Shown here: positions 34,652 to 44,970 of the stretch, in pieces
Layout of the letters: every line of letters begins with the position of its first letter
Position numbering within the stretch: the first letter of the stretch is position 1
Origin: Phoronis australis
Lineage: Eukaryota; Phoronida; Phoronidae
Direction: 5' to 3'
Length of the DNA: 62,000 nucleotides
NCBI GenBank assembly: GCA_002633005.1
Contig: NMRA01000073.1
Location: 1-62,000, forward strand
Notes under the pieces: generated by a model
Told to the model about the DNA's origin: nothing
What the model saw: only the letters and a program-made list of their open reading frames with translations
The model's database searches: none
Translations under genes and position numbers: made by a program

Positions 34652-37583
34652 CTGAAAGCAGAAAAATAACAGGCATGTTTCTTGAACACGTTTGTGGGCT
34701 ATGCCCAAAAGTCAGAAATACGAGATCATTCACCAGGCAAAGACAATATTTCAAGCAACAGATCAAGTGTAAACATTAGAAGGCATTTCAAAAAGCAGAC
34801 CTTTGGCAAAGGTAATGAAATACAATAAACTCAAATAAGTTGGCCATGATACGTCGGATTTTCACTAACTCAGACAAATTTTAACTGTTCTAATCCATGC
34901 ACAAGGGCCTTCAGATAAGTTGGGATTTGGTCATACTCAAATGAAATCTGTCAGTCCAGTTCGGTCCAACTAACTATGCAAATTTTGTACTACCTGAACT
35001 GGCACTGTGCATGCAACCTAACTGTGGAATATGAGGTATATTGCCTACATCAGATGGATTCACTTGTCTAACTTAAAGGTTGTGCCTTCACTAAACGAAA
35101 AATACAATAATTATGCACCAATACGAAGTCTGAAAATGAGTGGGGGTGCTTATAGGGGCATGGGGGCTTATTAGGACAAATGTTACGATTTATAAAATAA
35201 TTTTGGCTAAAATGACATCGTACATTACAATAAGAAATCAGTTCCAAGAAATATGGTATTTCTCCTGTTGTGAGCACATGGACCGGTCTTCTGCGGCCTT
35301 TCCCCCCTTTTCTTTGTTTCGGACTAGTCCACAAACTTCCTTTGTGCACGACCACACACTGTGATCTTTTGTCTCGACGAATTGCGTAACGGGTGACATC
35401 TATAGAATCAGAATCGGTAGGATCGCACTGCGCCGATGTTTTTTACTGCCGGAGCATTGACACACTGACTAAATTGAACCTTAAATTCATGAAAAACAGT
35501 ACGAGGAGAAAATTTATTCATGTTTATCTGGGAACAATACAGTGCTTTTGCACTCTGCAAATTCGATCGCCAACTGGGCGACGTCTTCCCGCCCAGCACC
35601 ATTTTTACTCGCATTGGCGACTGGGCAAGTGGCTAAGTATATCCCTGCTTACACTGTACCTTTTTAACTAGCCGGAACAATTTTGTTTTTAAATGCCCTG
35701 CTTAGGCTGGAACAAGATCCTTTCTACTGGAGTCTGAAAATTTTACAACGCGGTCCTGGGAACAAAAAAGTTAGGGGGGATGGGGGGGGGGGGTTATGAA
35801 GAGAGGAATAAAGTTCGCTAACCACAATTTTGCATCTACCTGATAGTTGCAATAACTGGCTATGGGCATAGAACATCGCGTCTAGGGAACATCTATCCGG
35901 GGAAACATTGGAACAGGAAAATATCAGTTCTGGGTTACATCGGTCCTGGGGAATATCGTAAAGCATCAGAGATTTTATTAAGTTCATTGTCAAATAAACC
36001 ATAGGCACCCGAGTGTTTAACAGAGCCAAGTCAATACATTCTTTCATTTAGAACTGTTACTGCGCACATTCGTGTCATATTAAGAAGGCAAAGTGATACT
36101 TAAATTGAAGTGAGATTGTACACGTGATTTGATTGTCTGCACTGATTCACCAAAACAATGCAGTGTTGTTATCAGGTTACATTTTCATGGATGATTTTAT
36201 TGCAAATAGAGGCTGGCAGAGCTGTGTTCTAGCAGCAAATATATCAAAACACACAAGCTACAATGTAGCAACAAGGTGCCCGTGGCCATTACATGGTATA
36301 GTCAGTTTACCGTGGAGCGTGGTGTGGCGAATGCAGAAACACGATGTCCCGAAATTTAGGTTCTCCGAGGATTTACAAATTGAGTTTTTCTAAAATTTTA
36401 TGAGTCAGAACATGAATATGTCTTCTTGTAGTGATTACAAGATATAGTTATGTAACAGAACAATTTCGTAAAGGTAACTCTTTATTTTTTCTAGTAAAAA
36501 AAGTTACAAATTCCAATAAAATATAGTCCGGATACCTATCGTCGTCAGGCTCCAAAGGTCGTCCGCCATCTTGTTTCGCGTGCAGCGCAGCCACCCGGGA
36601 CTTAGCGTTCCAATTTGGAGTGCTCATCTGCACATTAGGTACTAACCTCTCGGGAGAAACAAGCATGGAAGAACTGAGACTAAAATTAATGCATTTACCG
36701 ACTTTTTTTGAGACCACTTAAAAACTTGTTGATTTTACTAATGCACTTTTTTGTTCATTTTCAGAAGATATTTTCGAAATTAAATTTTCTTCACACGGAA
36801 CAAAAAGCAATTCAGGGATATTCTACGCAATGTATCTATTTGACCCAGGCACTAACCGACACCTGTTAGGCCAAAGGAAAAACGCAGCAGACAAATGGAA
36901 CACGCTGGGTGCTTAACAGTTTCGACCCACGCCTTGGTCATCAAAATATTGTCCAACTTGTTTTTTTATTGCAAAACACAGTACTAAGCTCAACATTTAT
37001 GTTGAAATTTTTGATTAAAGCATTTTGAATTGATCTGAAGAAAATTAAAATACTTGAATTGATAGAGAATGGCCACCAATAAAGTAAAACATTGACTTTA
37101 CTTCACTATATTGCATTGTTGCATACAACACAGCATGACATAACCAAAAATAAAAGAAGAGATTGAGCAATAAAATTCAAATGCGACTTGGGTATTTATT
37201 TATTTATTTATGATTGCAGAAGCCTGTTAAAGATGAGAAAAAATCAAACAATACGATTATGGGTAATTTATTAGAACAATTGTATTGAGGTTCAGTGATC
37301 AACTTGCGCCGACAAAGTCTCAAAGGGTTATAGTTCTGTTCTGGCTGACAAGGTGTTAACAGAGAATGAAGAGAAACTGAAAAGAAAAGGTAAGACAGCA
37401 GAGATAAGTGGTGTTAAGTACAACAAGAGCAAAAAGTCAAATAAAGAGGTCACAAACAGAAAATAACTAAGGTCTATCTGGAATAAAACAATCCAGGGCT
37501 CAGCCGCGATTTATTTTCCAGAACTGAAATTCTAAATCAATTTTAATCGATTTAAAAATCGATATCATACTAGTAAAGCAGTT
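34652..37583. other. Intergenic region upstream of TRAPPC2
   Basis: No coding exon was confirmed. A segment at 36550-36600 has promoter-like features on the minus strand: the sequence AAGATGGCGGAC (reverse of GTCCGCCATCTT) is a classic YY1-type start-site motif and is followed by a donor-like AG|GTATCC at about 36530. It could be the 5' UTR exon of TRAPPC2 or belong to an unseen gene. A G/C homopolymer run lies at 35775-35790 and a TATTTATT microsatellite at about 37194-37212. A C-rich block at 35290-35320 is unassigned. Confidence 0.35.
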
Positions 37584-37847
37584 NNNNNNNNNNNNNNNNN
37601 NNNNNNNNNNNNNNNNNNNNNNNNNNNNNNNNNNNNNNNNNNNNNNNNNNNNNNNNNNNNNNNNNNNNNNNNNNNNNNNNNNNNNNNNNNNNNNNNNNNN
37701 NNNNNNNNNNNNNNNNNNNNNNNNNNNNNNNNNNNNNNNNNNNNNNNNNNNNNNNNNNNNNNNNNNNNNNNNNNNNNNNNNNNNNNNNNNNNNNNNNNNN
37801 NNNNNNNNNNNNNNNNNNNNNNNNNNNNNNNNNNNNNNNNNNNNNNN
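37584..37847. other. Assembly gap (264 N)
   Basis: Unsequenced bases interrupt the LTR retrotransposon: gag is complete on the high-coordinate side, and pol with the second LTR would be expected here or is missing. Confidence 0.99.
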
Positions 37848-38730
37848 CTTGGCACGCCCCACCGTAGGTGGTTTCCCGCGGCGTGGCCTGCTCTTGCACC
37901 ACGTGCGTTTTACCCGCGTGTCCGGAATAGCCATGTCCATGGGAAGAGCAAACTGACTTGTAATGATTTGGTTTACCGTATTTGAAGCAAGTAATGCCCC
38001 TAGCGGGACATTTCCGTCTGTCCTTACAAAATTTTCCACAGCCCCAGCACGATCCTGGGCCTGCAGGCTTAGCCGAACGAGATTTTGTAAATCTACTTGC
38101 CTGTGGATGTGGTCCTGTCTGTGGGCATTGCCCCCGTTTGTCTTTTATTTTGTTAGTGTCCACCGGAAGCGTCCCCATGGCCTGGGCTTGCAAGGTCACG
38201 GATTCCTGTGTACGTCCGTATGTAAGCAGTCCCTGCAAGGTAATGTTCGGTTCCGTGAGTCCTTTGTTGCGCACCTTGTCCAAACGCGACTTTTGAATCA
38301 GCTGGGATTTGATTTCCCGATCCATGTCTGCAAACTCACAGTATTTAGCAAGGGTACGCAGCCGTGCATAAAACATATCCAACGTTTCCGATGCATCCTG
38401 CGTCGCTTGTCGGAACTGAAACACCTCATGTTCCGTGTTGCGCTTCGGTGCGAAATAATCCGACAGCTTAGTCTGCAAGTCCTGATATGTTTCGTCTGCT
38501 ACCGTAGGTAGCGAATCGTTTATCGCAAACACATCGTCGCCCGCATAATGGAGAAGCGTAGCTTTCTTACGCGGTTCCTGCGTGATGTTTTTCGCCACCA
38601 GAAAATTGTCCAGCCGTTTCAGCCAAAGTTCCCAACGTGTGCTGGCTGATTCACTGGGTTGAACAGCAAACGGTCTCAACGTTAATTCATCCACCGTAAT
38701 CGTGATGTGAAAACCTCCTGAAACTCGCAC
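37848..38730 (-). pseudogene. LTR retrotransposon gag (Ty3/Gypsy-like), truncated by gap
   Basis: One open minus-strand frame of about 290 codons runs into the gap. It carries a Gypsy-type capsid region (FAPKRNTEHEVFQFRQATQD and ETLDMFYARLRTLAKYCEF) and a nucleocapsid-like region near 37925-38055 with two zinc-knuckle-like boxes. Both are degenerate: CWGCGKFCKDRRKC lacks the usual histidine, and CFKYGKPNHYKSVC has Tyr in place of the second Cys. The frame is open from the primer-binding site on, but no ATG occurs before about residue 118, so the original start is lost or non-AUG. No protease, RT or integrase is visible. The intact frame but altered knuckles suggest a fairly recent, probably defective copy. 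It lies between TRAPPC2 and PCM1. Confidence 0.8.
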
Positions 38731-38735
38731 TTAAT

Positions 38736-38746
38736 CCTCGTCGCCA
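38736..38746 (-). other. Primer-binding site of the LTR element
   Basis: On the minus strand, TGGCGACGAGG starts three bases after the LTR end. TGG matches the CCA end of a tRNA, and TGGCGACGAGG-like sites are common in Gypsy-type elements. The tRNA itself cannot be assigned without a search. Confidence 0.6.
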
Positions 38747-38749
38747 AAA

Positions 38750-38986
38750 TGTTGTGTATGTAATACAATAGGCAATGACCATCGCCTCTGTTGGCCCGAA
38801 CCAGGTTCGGGCCAACAGAGGCGATGGTCATTGCCTAGTAATACAAGAGATCATTCGTAGAACATATGTTTATTGTCTCGCTAACACCAAACTACTGCCA
38901 AACACGTGTACAGGCTAACAATATATAAACTGTCAGAGAGTCGCCAGGTGGCGTTGTCACTGCTCTACTGTAAACATAACATAACA
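38750..38986 (-). mobile_element. 5' LTR of the gag element
   Basis: The stretch begins TGTTGTGTATG (+) and ends CATAACATAACA, so both strands have 5'-TG...CA-3' ends. It lies immediately upstream of the primer-binding site and gag. It is 237 bp including a 78-bp inserted palindrome plus duplication; the original LTR would be about 159 bp. The partner LTR is not seen, so the ends rest on the TG/CA rule and the primer-site position. Confidence 0.6.
38769..38837. mobile_element. 69-bp perfect palindrome with 9-bp target duplication
   Basis: Arms of 34 bases (38769-38802 and 38804-38837) are exact reverse complements around a single A at 38803. They start TAGGCAATGACCATCGCCTC. The unit is flanked by the exact direct repeat GTAATACAA (38760-38768 and 38838-38846). 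This is the signature of a transposition event by an element consisting only of its inverted repeats. A 9-bp duplication is typical of Mutator-like transposases. It sits inside the LTR and therefore inserted after or together with it. Confidence 0.8.
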
Positions 38987-39150
38987 GGGGGGCTATAGCC
39001 CCCATGTTTTTCACAGCTCCACCGCCAACGGTCACATGGGTGGCGCATAGGCCATAGAGGGCTGGGGACTATAGGCCCCCACTTTTTCAGTGCCCACTGC
39101 GCCGCCCATGAAAACGCCTGGTCTGGTACATTTAATGATTTAGGTTTCAT
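38987..39150. repeat. GC-rich block with palindrome and diverged internal repeat
   Basis: It starts with the 16-base palindrome GGGGGCTATAGCCCCC directly next to the LTR. About 78 bases later a similar box (GGGGACTATAGGCCCCCA, near 39064) is followed, as in the first copy, by a TTTTTCA segment and a CCATG/CCCATG segment. It may be an old transposon end. The minus frame through it is open but resembles no protein. Confidence 0.45.
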
Positions 39151-39632
39151 CCACTTAATAACGAGCTCGCTACCCAGCGATTGCCTGGTTCTCTAAGTCG
39201 TGGACACCCATATCTGCCCACTGTCAAACAAGCTCCTAATAACCCTTTAAAATGAATCGAAACGCCATAAAAATAGTTTTTACCCAATTTTTAGTGGTGA
39301 TAGTCTGCTACCCCTCGCCCTCGGAGTCCATCTTTTTCTGGTGAAGGTCAAGGTAAATTCCAGCCAATCATGAAGAAGTATCTTCTGCGCGGGACTTTTT
39401 CAGCCAAATTACTAGTTATTGGATAAACATCCGCAAACGTATCGGGTATTTGAAAAAAATCATGTTGGGAATAGTCTTTTGTTAGGCGTTGCAGGTACTT
39501 GAAGAAGTAAGATATCACTGTTGACAGTTTTTGGTTTTACTTGACAATGTTGCATTCAAAAGGAATCACATTTGTAAAACTACTACAAAGAACTACATTT
39601 CAGTGGTTATAATACATTCCTGCGCACTTTCT
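39151..39632. other. Upstream region of PCM1
   Basis: This is intergenic DNA before the presumed PCM1 start. No TATA box is obvious. No gene was recognised. Confidence 0.4.
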
Positions 39633-39653
39633 AAGATGGCCGACGCAGTCTGA
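39633..39653 (+). promoter_or_regulatory. Probable PCM1 start-site motif and upstream mini-ORF
   Basis: AAGATGGC at 39633-39640 matches the YY1-type element commonly found just downstream of transcription starts of housekeeping genes. The ATG inside it opens a five-codon upstream frame (ATG GCC GAC GCA GTC TGA, 39636-39653) ending 58 bases before the PCM1 start codon at 39712. If the transcript begins at or upstream of this motif, the mini-frame could dampen PCM1 translation; that is inference. Confidence 0.45.
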
Positions 39654-39711
39654 TGGATGGTTATCAAATCTTTTACAATAACCAAGGAATTTGAAATCAT
39701 CTTTCTCAAAG

Positions 39712-42700
39712 ATGCCGAGGTATGTGAATTAGCAATGTTCTTAAGTAGCGTACGCTTTTATTAATTGCAATGTTATTTTCATTTGATTCTGTACTGCCAT
39801 CGCTTTTGCTGCAAAACTAAAGTTGACAGCCGCCATTGCAAATCTAGCTTGGTAATTTCTAGGCAACGAAGACCCCACCGTCGGACCAATTTTGAATTTT
39901 GGAAATACATCTTATGTCGCTTTTCTCGTTTATGCGTTAATAAATCTGACACTGCTAACGTAGACTACTGTTTCAGGTCGCAATGCCAAATAAATATGCA
40001 TTGCCATTATTATCAGATGCATTTGCATGTGGATGGTAGGGTTGATTTGCCAACTGATGTGGAAATGGTTAGTTAACATTGTTCCACCCTGACCGGGAGG
40101 TCCCTACGGAGCTTGGTTGGCAGTCCTCATGGGTATCTAAGCAGTGGATAGTTATTGCCATGAGCTGACAATAACTTTGAGTAAAAAGCCCTACAAGTTA
40201 GATTCACAATAAATTGTGTCCTTTCTGATATTCTTTGATGCTTTACTCTTAAATTGAATTAATTATGAGTGCAATTTACTTGGCCACATGTTCAAAATCG
40301 TCCATCGACAGCCACATTTTCTTAAAGCCAAGTGCAGAACTTTTTTGGTCAGGTGACCTATAAGTTGCAAATAAGTAACTTAGATCTTTTTCTGTGGCAT
40401 AACTCATCCTTGTCTGTTGTTCCAGAATAACATCTACAGGTGGTGCTGGTGCAGCCCGTGCAGCAATGACTGAACCAAGACGAAGATTGGCTAAAACTAA
40501 GAACACTGTGGATAGTGAAGATGCTGCAAGTATTGGAAGTGGCGTGCGTGATGGACGGCCAAATAACTGGGTAATTAGTTTATAATCATGTATTTCCGAT
40601 TGCTTGTAAAGTCTGATATATTGTTAGGTTGTAAGTGAACCAAGTATCCAGTCATACCATCTACACATACTTTGGCACGGAAATCAAGGTCAAGGTGGGT
40701 GAATTGAAATGTATCCCTTTTGAAAATAATCATAAAAATTAGTGCTTATTTGACATTTTTATGTTTTCCACACAGTCGTTTGTAGCTGTAGCATCTCTCA
40801 CTGTTTGTCTGACAGGGCGGAAGTTGTTGCCTAGGCTATAGTATGCTGTATGTGCCATTATACGTGACCTGATTAGAAATATTCTACATGGGAGATCTTT
40901 TGCATTGTGAAAGCACAAAAGTGACTTGTTTGACCCAATTACTGGTGGTCAAAGTGGGCAGAGTTAACAAAGACGAAAGGGCATTGGTCATCATTTTAAC
41001 ACCCCAACATTTTTTAGGGTAATAATGTTTTTCAACAAAATGATAGAAATTAACAACTAAAGTAAGGAAAGAATCTTCACATTCACTCTTCCCAGCTCTG
41101 TTTGACTTACATTTACACTGAATGACTTATATTTACACTGAAAGACTTGTATTTACATTGGATGTGTGTCGCTCTCAAAAAACGTCATGTCGGTGTGATT
41201 CTCTTGCTTATGTGTTTTTTCCATATATTGACAATATCACGTACATTCCAACATAAAACAATGGGGATTTGATGGCATGGTGCTATGAAATTAAAAAAAA
41301 GCTTTGAAATTCCACCAAGTTTCATGTAGATTATAAGGGACGTTGCATGTTTGGGAACAAAATACTGTTGAACATCTCACAACCATATCAGAAAATAGCT
41401 ATTACAATCTGTTTTTGTCAGTTGAGATGTACCGAAGGCAAGTGCACGATACTGTAAACTAGGGAAATGAGACAGGAATATTAACAATCAAGTTGTGCAA
41501 GAATAATTCTGTACTTTTTGAGTTGGAATGAAGATTGGTTACAGTGATTAGGTCCTTGTTAAGATTAAATATTACTCTGTCTACTGTTTAGTTTGCTTCC
41601 CTGAGTGTGACATAAGGTTGTAGTATTGAGTATCAATGTTTGCTCATTAATTATTGATGAATGCTCTTGAATAGGTTCAAAGGGCTTCTGCAAAACTTGT
41701 TGTTACCTTTGTTAACTAATTCATTCACAAGCTGAGTGACTGGGTCAGGGGTGAGTAAAAATCTGTCTGTACAAATAAATTAGATATTATCATGGTGTGT
41801 TTGAGTAAAGTTCAGCTTGATTGCTTGTAAATTTTAATATTGCATTTTAAGGACTTCTCCGACTGGAAACCCAGCTCTGTGTTTGATGAGCGGGTGAAGA
41901 AAGGAAACCAGGAACGCGAGAAAGAACAGTCGTTGTCGCTGGAGTCGACGCCAACACAGGAAAATAAACACAGGACGCCACACACGTTCCCACGGACAAA
42001 GTTCACGGCGAATACCCCCACATCACAGAGGATAGCCTTAGAGAATCTTCGGCAACAGCTGTTGTTCAGCGGGGATGAGGTAAGCATTTAACCTTGCTGC
42101 TAGAATCTAATAAACTACTTGCAGGTTTCCAAAGTTAGTGAAAAAGTGGGACAGAATTGCCATCTTGTTGCATAACTTCGCATAAGGTCTCCAGCTCTGC
42201 ACGTGGGAAATAATCATGGTGTCTAGCAAACCTCTGGCAAATTCTCACCCTGCAATAACAGGATAGCACCATGACACCTAGGGAAGTGGGACAAAAATCC
42301 TCCATGTTTCTTACAGTGAAAAAACCTATAAGAAAGAATGTTGTTTGTGCAAATTGCGATGGTATTGGCGATTCAGTGTGCACAAATAATGAGCCAGTTG
42401 GCGTAGGTGGTTACTGCTGTTGACATTAATGATTAGTCTATGCAAGTTATTGGTGTGACGGTTATGATGTCCATAACATTTGTGTCCTGTTTTCAGGCGA
42501 CAAGCACGGATGGTGAGCTAACTAATGGCATCAACATCCCCGTCATTCGCGAGGGTGAACCCAATAATGAGCGTAATGTGCCTGTGGTGCGTGGCATGCC
42601 TGCTAATTATCAACGACAGGACACCAGCAGTGGGGGCGAGGATGGCCAACAGGTGGCAGAGGATGGGGTAACTGTTAGGTCACATTTTTATCCCAAAAGT

Positions 42701-44970
42701 AGACTTTTGTGTCTGTAGCAACTACTATTGTGTTACCCAATACTGTACTTGGTATCAGTCGTCTCGTTTTTCATAGTTCAGATAGGTTGGTTTTTTGTTG
42801 AGTGCGAACACATTTATGGCTGATAAAACCATATAAATGACTGTAACATTTAAGAAATGTCAGCTAACTGTCAAAATAGTGAAATGAACAAAAGTATATA
42901 AAGTATTCTGCAAGTCGGTATTCAATAGTCAACTTTAGTGTTGACTGAAGCTCTATCAATAAACAGTGTTGGTTGGACATCTATGGGTTTCGCTCTCATT
43001 TCAGCCGGATAGTAACCAGATTGTGGGCCGCCTGATGCAGATTCGCGACTACCTGAAGCAGGCTACAGTCATGTTAGACAACCTGAGTATGTCGCCAGAG
43101 TCGGTAAGTAACAGTGTTAGAACTATAGAACTGTGTTGTATAAAACATGAAAAACTGTTGTTCTCTTCGTATTATTGCTGGATACTTGTATTCCTGATTG
43201 GCTGAAACACCGTATGATGAATTCTGATATTCCATAATATTGACCAACCTGGATGTGGAATATCACTTTTCGTTACTGCTGACCAGACGTCAAATATTGT
43301 TATTCGTGATCTGACCTATGACATGCTGTAGAACCATAAATAACCTGACCATGTAGTGAGCGCGGACAATGGCAGTACATCACAGCAGGTACAAACTAAG
43401 AAGCTAATCTCATGAGATTAAAAACTTGAGGAAAGAAGTACCAGTGGTTGTATAATAAGAAATATAGACTGATTCCTTGGTCAGTGATCAACCTAATATC
43501 ACCCTCGGATCAGTCCATATTTCTATTCTGTTGCGCCTCCATGTCATCTTCATTATTACTGATTCTTCAGTCATTTCCAACTACAGTTATCATTAACATG
43601 TGACTCAGTGTACAACTGTCATTGGTGTAGCTATAAGGTTACTTGTTTATGTTTGTATCATAGCTGATGAAGTGTATCAACCATTTTAGCTTCAAGGCAG
43701 CTCCCACTTGTGGCTCATCCTTCTCAACACAATTGCCACAGCTGTGTGTTGATTTTTTGTGTTACTGTGAAACTCAAAATTGCCAGCTATGATTCCCATC
43801 CCCTGAATAAACAGAGCAACTGGTGTTATCTTAATATTCATTTTAGGATGGCAATCAGAGGCTCAGAGATCTGATGAAAGTCATTTCTAATCTGCGCACA
43901 CAGGAGCACTACTATCTGAACTTGCTTTCTCGCATTGCGGTCAGTTTTGTTGTTTTGGTTTTGTTTATTGCTGATTGCATTCTGTTTTGTTGTTGTGTTT
44001 GTGTTCATGTTGTGTTCTGTAACATTTACAGCCTGAGAGTCGTGAACAAATGAACAAGCTGACGAGGCTGATCGAACACCTGCGTGATCAAGAGAAGGGC
44101 TACATGGAACTTTTGCAGAAGATGCTGGTGGGTGTAAGCTGTCTCACAGCTCCTGCTTATGAGAACGTATTCAAAAGTTTTCATTTTATGTGTGGCATGG
44201 GCTAATCATAACATTGATGACTAAGTCAAGATGGGCTTAAATATCGCAATGATGTGAATTTGTTTGTAGCATCACAGTGGCCCCTAACAACGCCCCAACA
44301 AACTGTATTCCTCATTTCAAATCAACTACCACATCCGCTCTGTTATAAGTCCATGGGCCATTGGGAGCCCTAAACATTGGGTCGGGGTTATATTTGGGTT
44401 TTCTTATGTCGCACATTAGTGTTAAATCTCACTGGCTTGTGCATTTGTGTAAAAGACGGTGGTCTTTAATTGTACACTTGTTTGTAAGCCCATTGGCTAG
44501 TACTGCACATTGGGTGCATAAGCTGATGGACATACATTGGCCCATGGACGTGCTGCACGCTAATATGGTGAATGTGCCCTGTTGGGATGTGCTTTTTCTA
44601 GGCAGCTTTGTGCTAACCTGCTTATCAACAAGGCACACGTGAGAGAATTCCATTTAACATGGACTTGAAGGTGAAAGAGGGTGACCTTGTTCCCGAGCAA
44701 TTGGTTTTGTGAGAATGATCCAAAAGGCTAATATCAGTGGGTGGCTTTGTACCAGAGGGGATACAGCACGTAGACCTTCCAAAACTTGACTGTGCAGTAA
44801 GAGTGCATGTTGTTGAACATTTTTCTGAGTCTTTTGTCATCTTGTAGGCTATGAGAGATGAAACACTGCTAGTGATGGAGAACTCTGGCGAATCCAGCAA
44901 CTCCAAGTCTGTAGCTGAGAGTGTGTCTATTGACATTGACGGACGGTCGGACATTTCTGAGGCCACCACT
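39712..44970 (+). other. PCM1 exon map, first part
   Basis: Coding exons: 39712-39719 (MPR, split codon), 40426-40570, 41852-42079, 42497-42667, 43005-43103, 43847-43939, 44032-44127, 44848-44970. All but the first join at phase 0. For the exon ending at 44127, a second donor six bases on (GGT|GTAAGC, exon end 44133) is in frame and would add two residues. Vertebrate PCM1 (KKILARDP) fits the shorter form, KMLAMRDE. The introns 39720-40425, 40571-41851, 42080-42496 and 43104-43846 contain no recognised element except a TTACATTTACACTGAATGAC-like triplicated motif at about 41104-41165. The intron 44128-44847 is plain. Confidence 0.88.
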
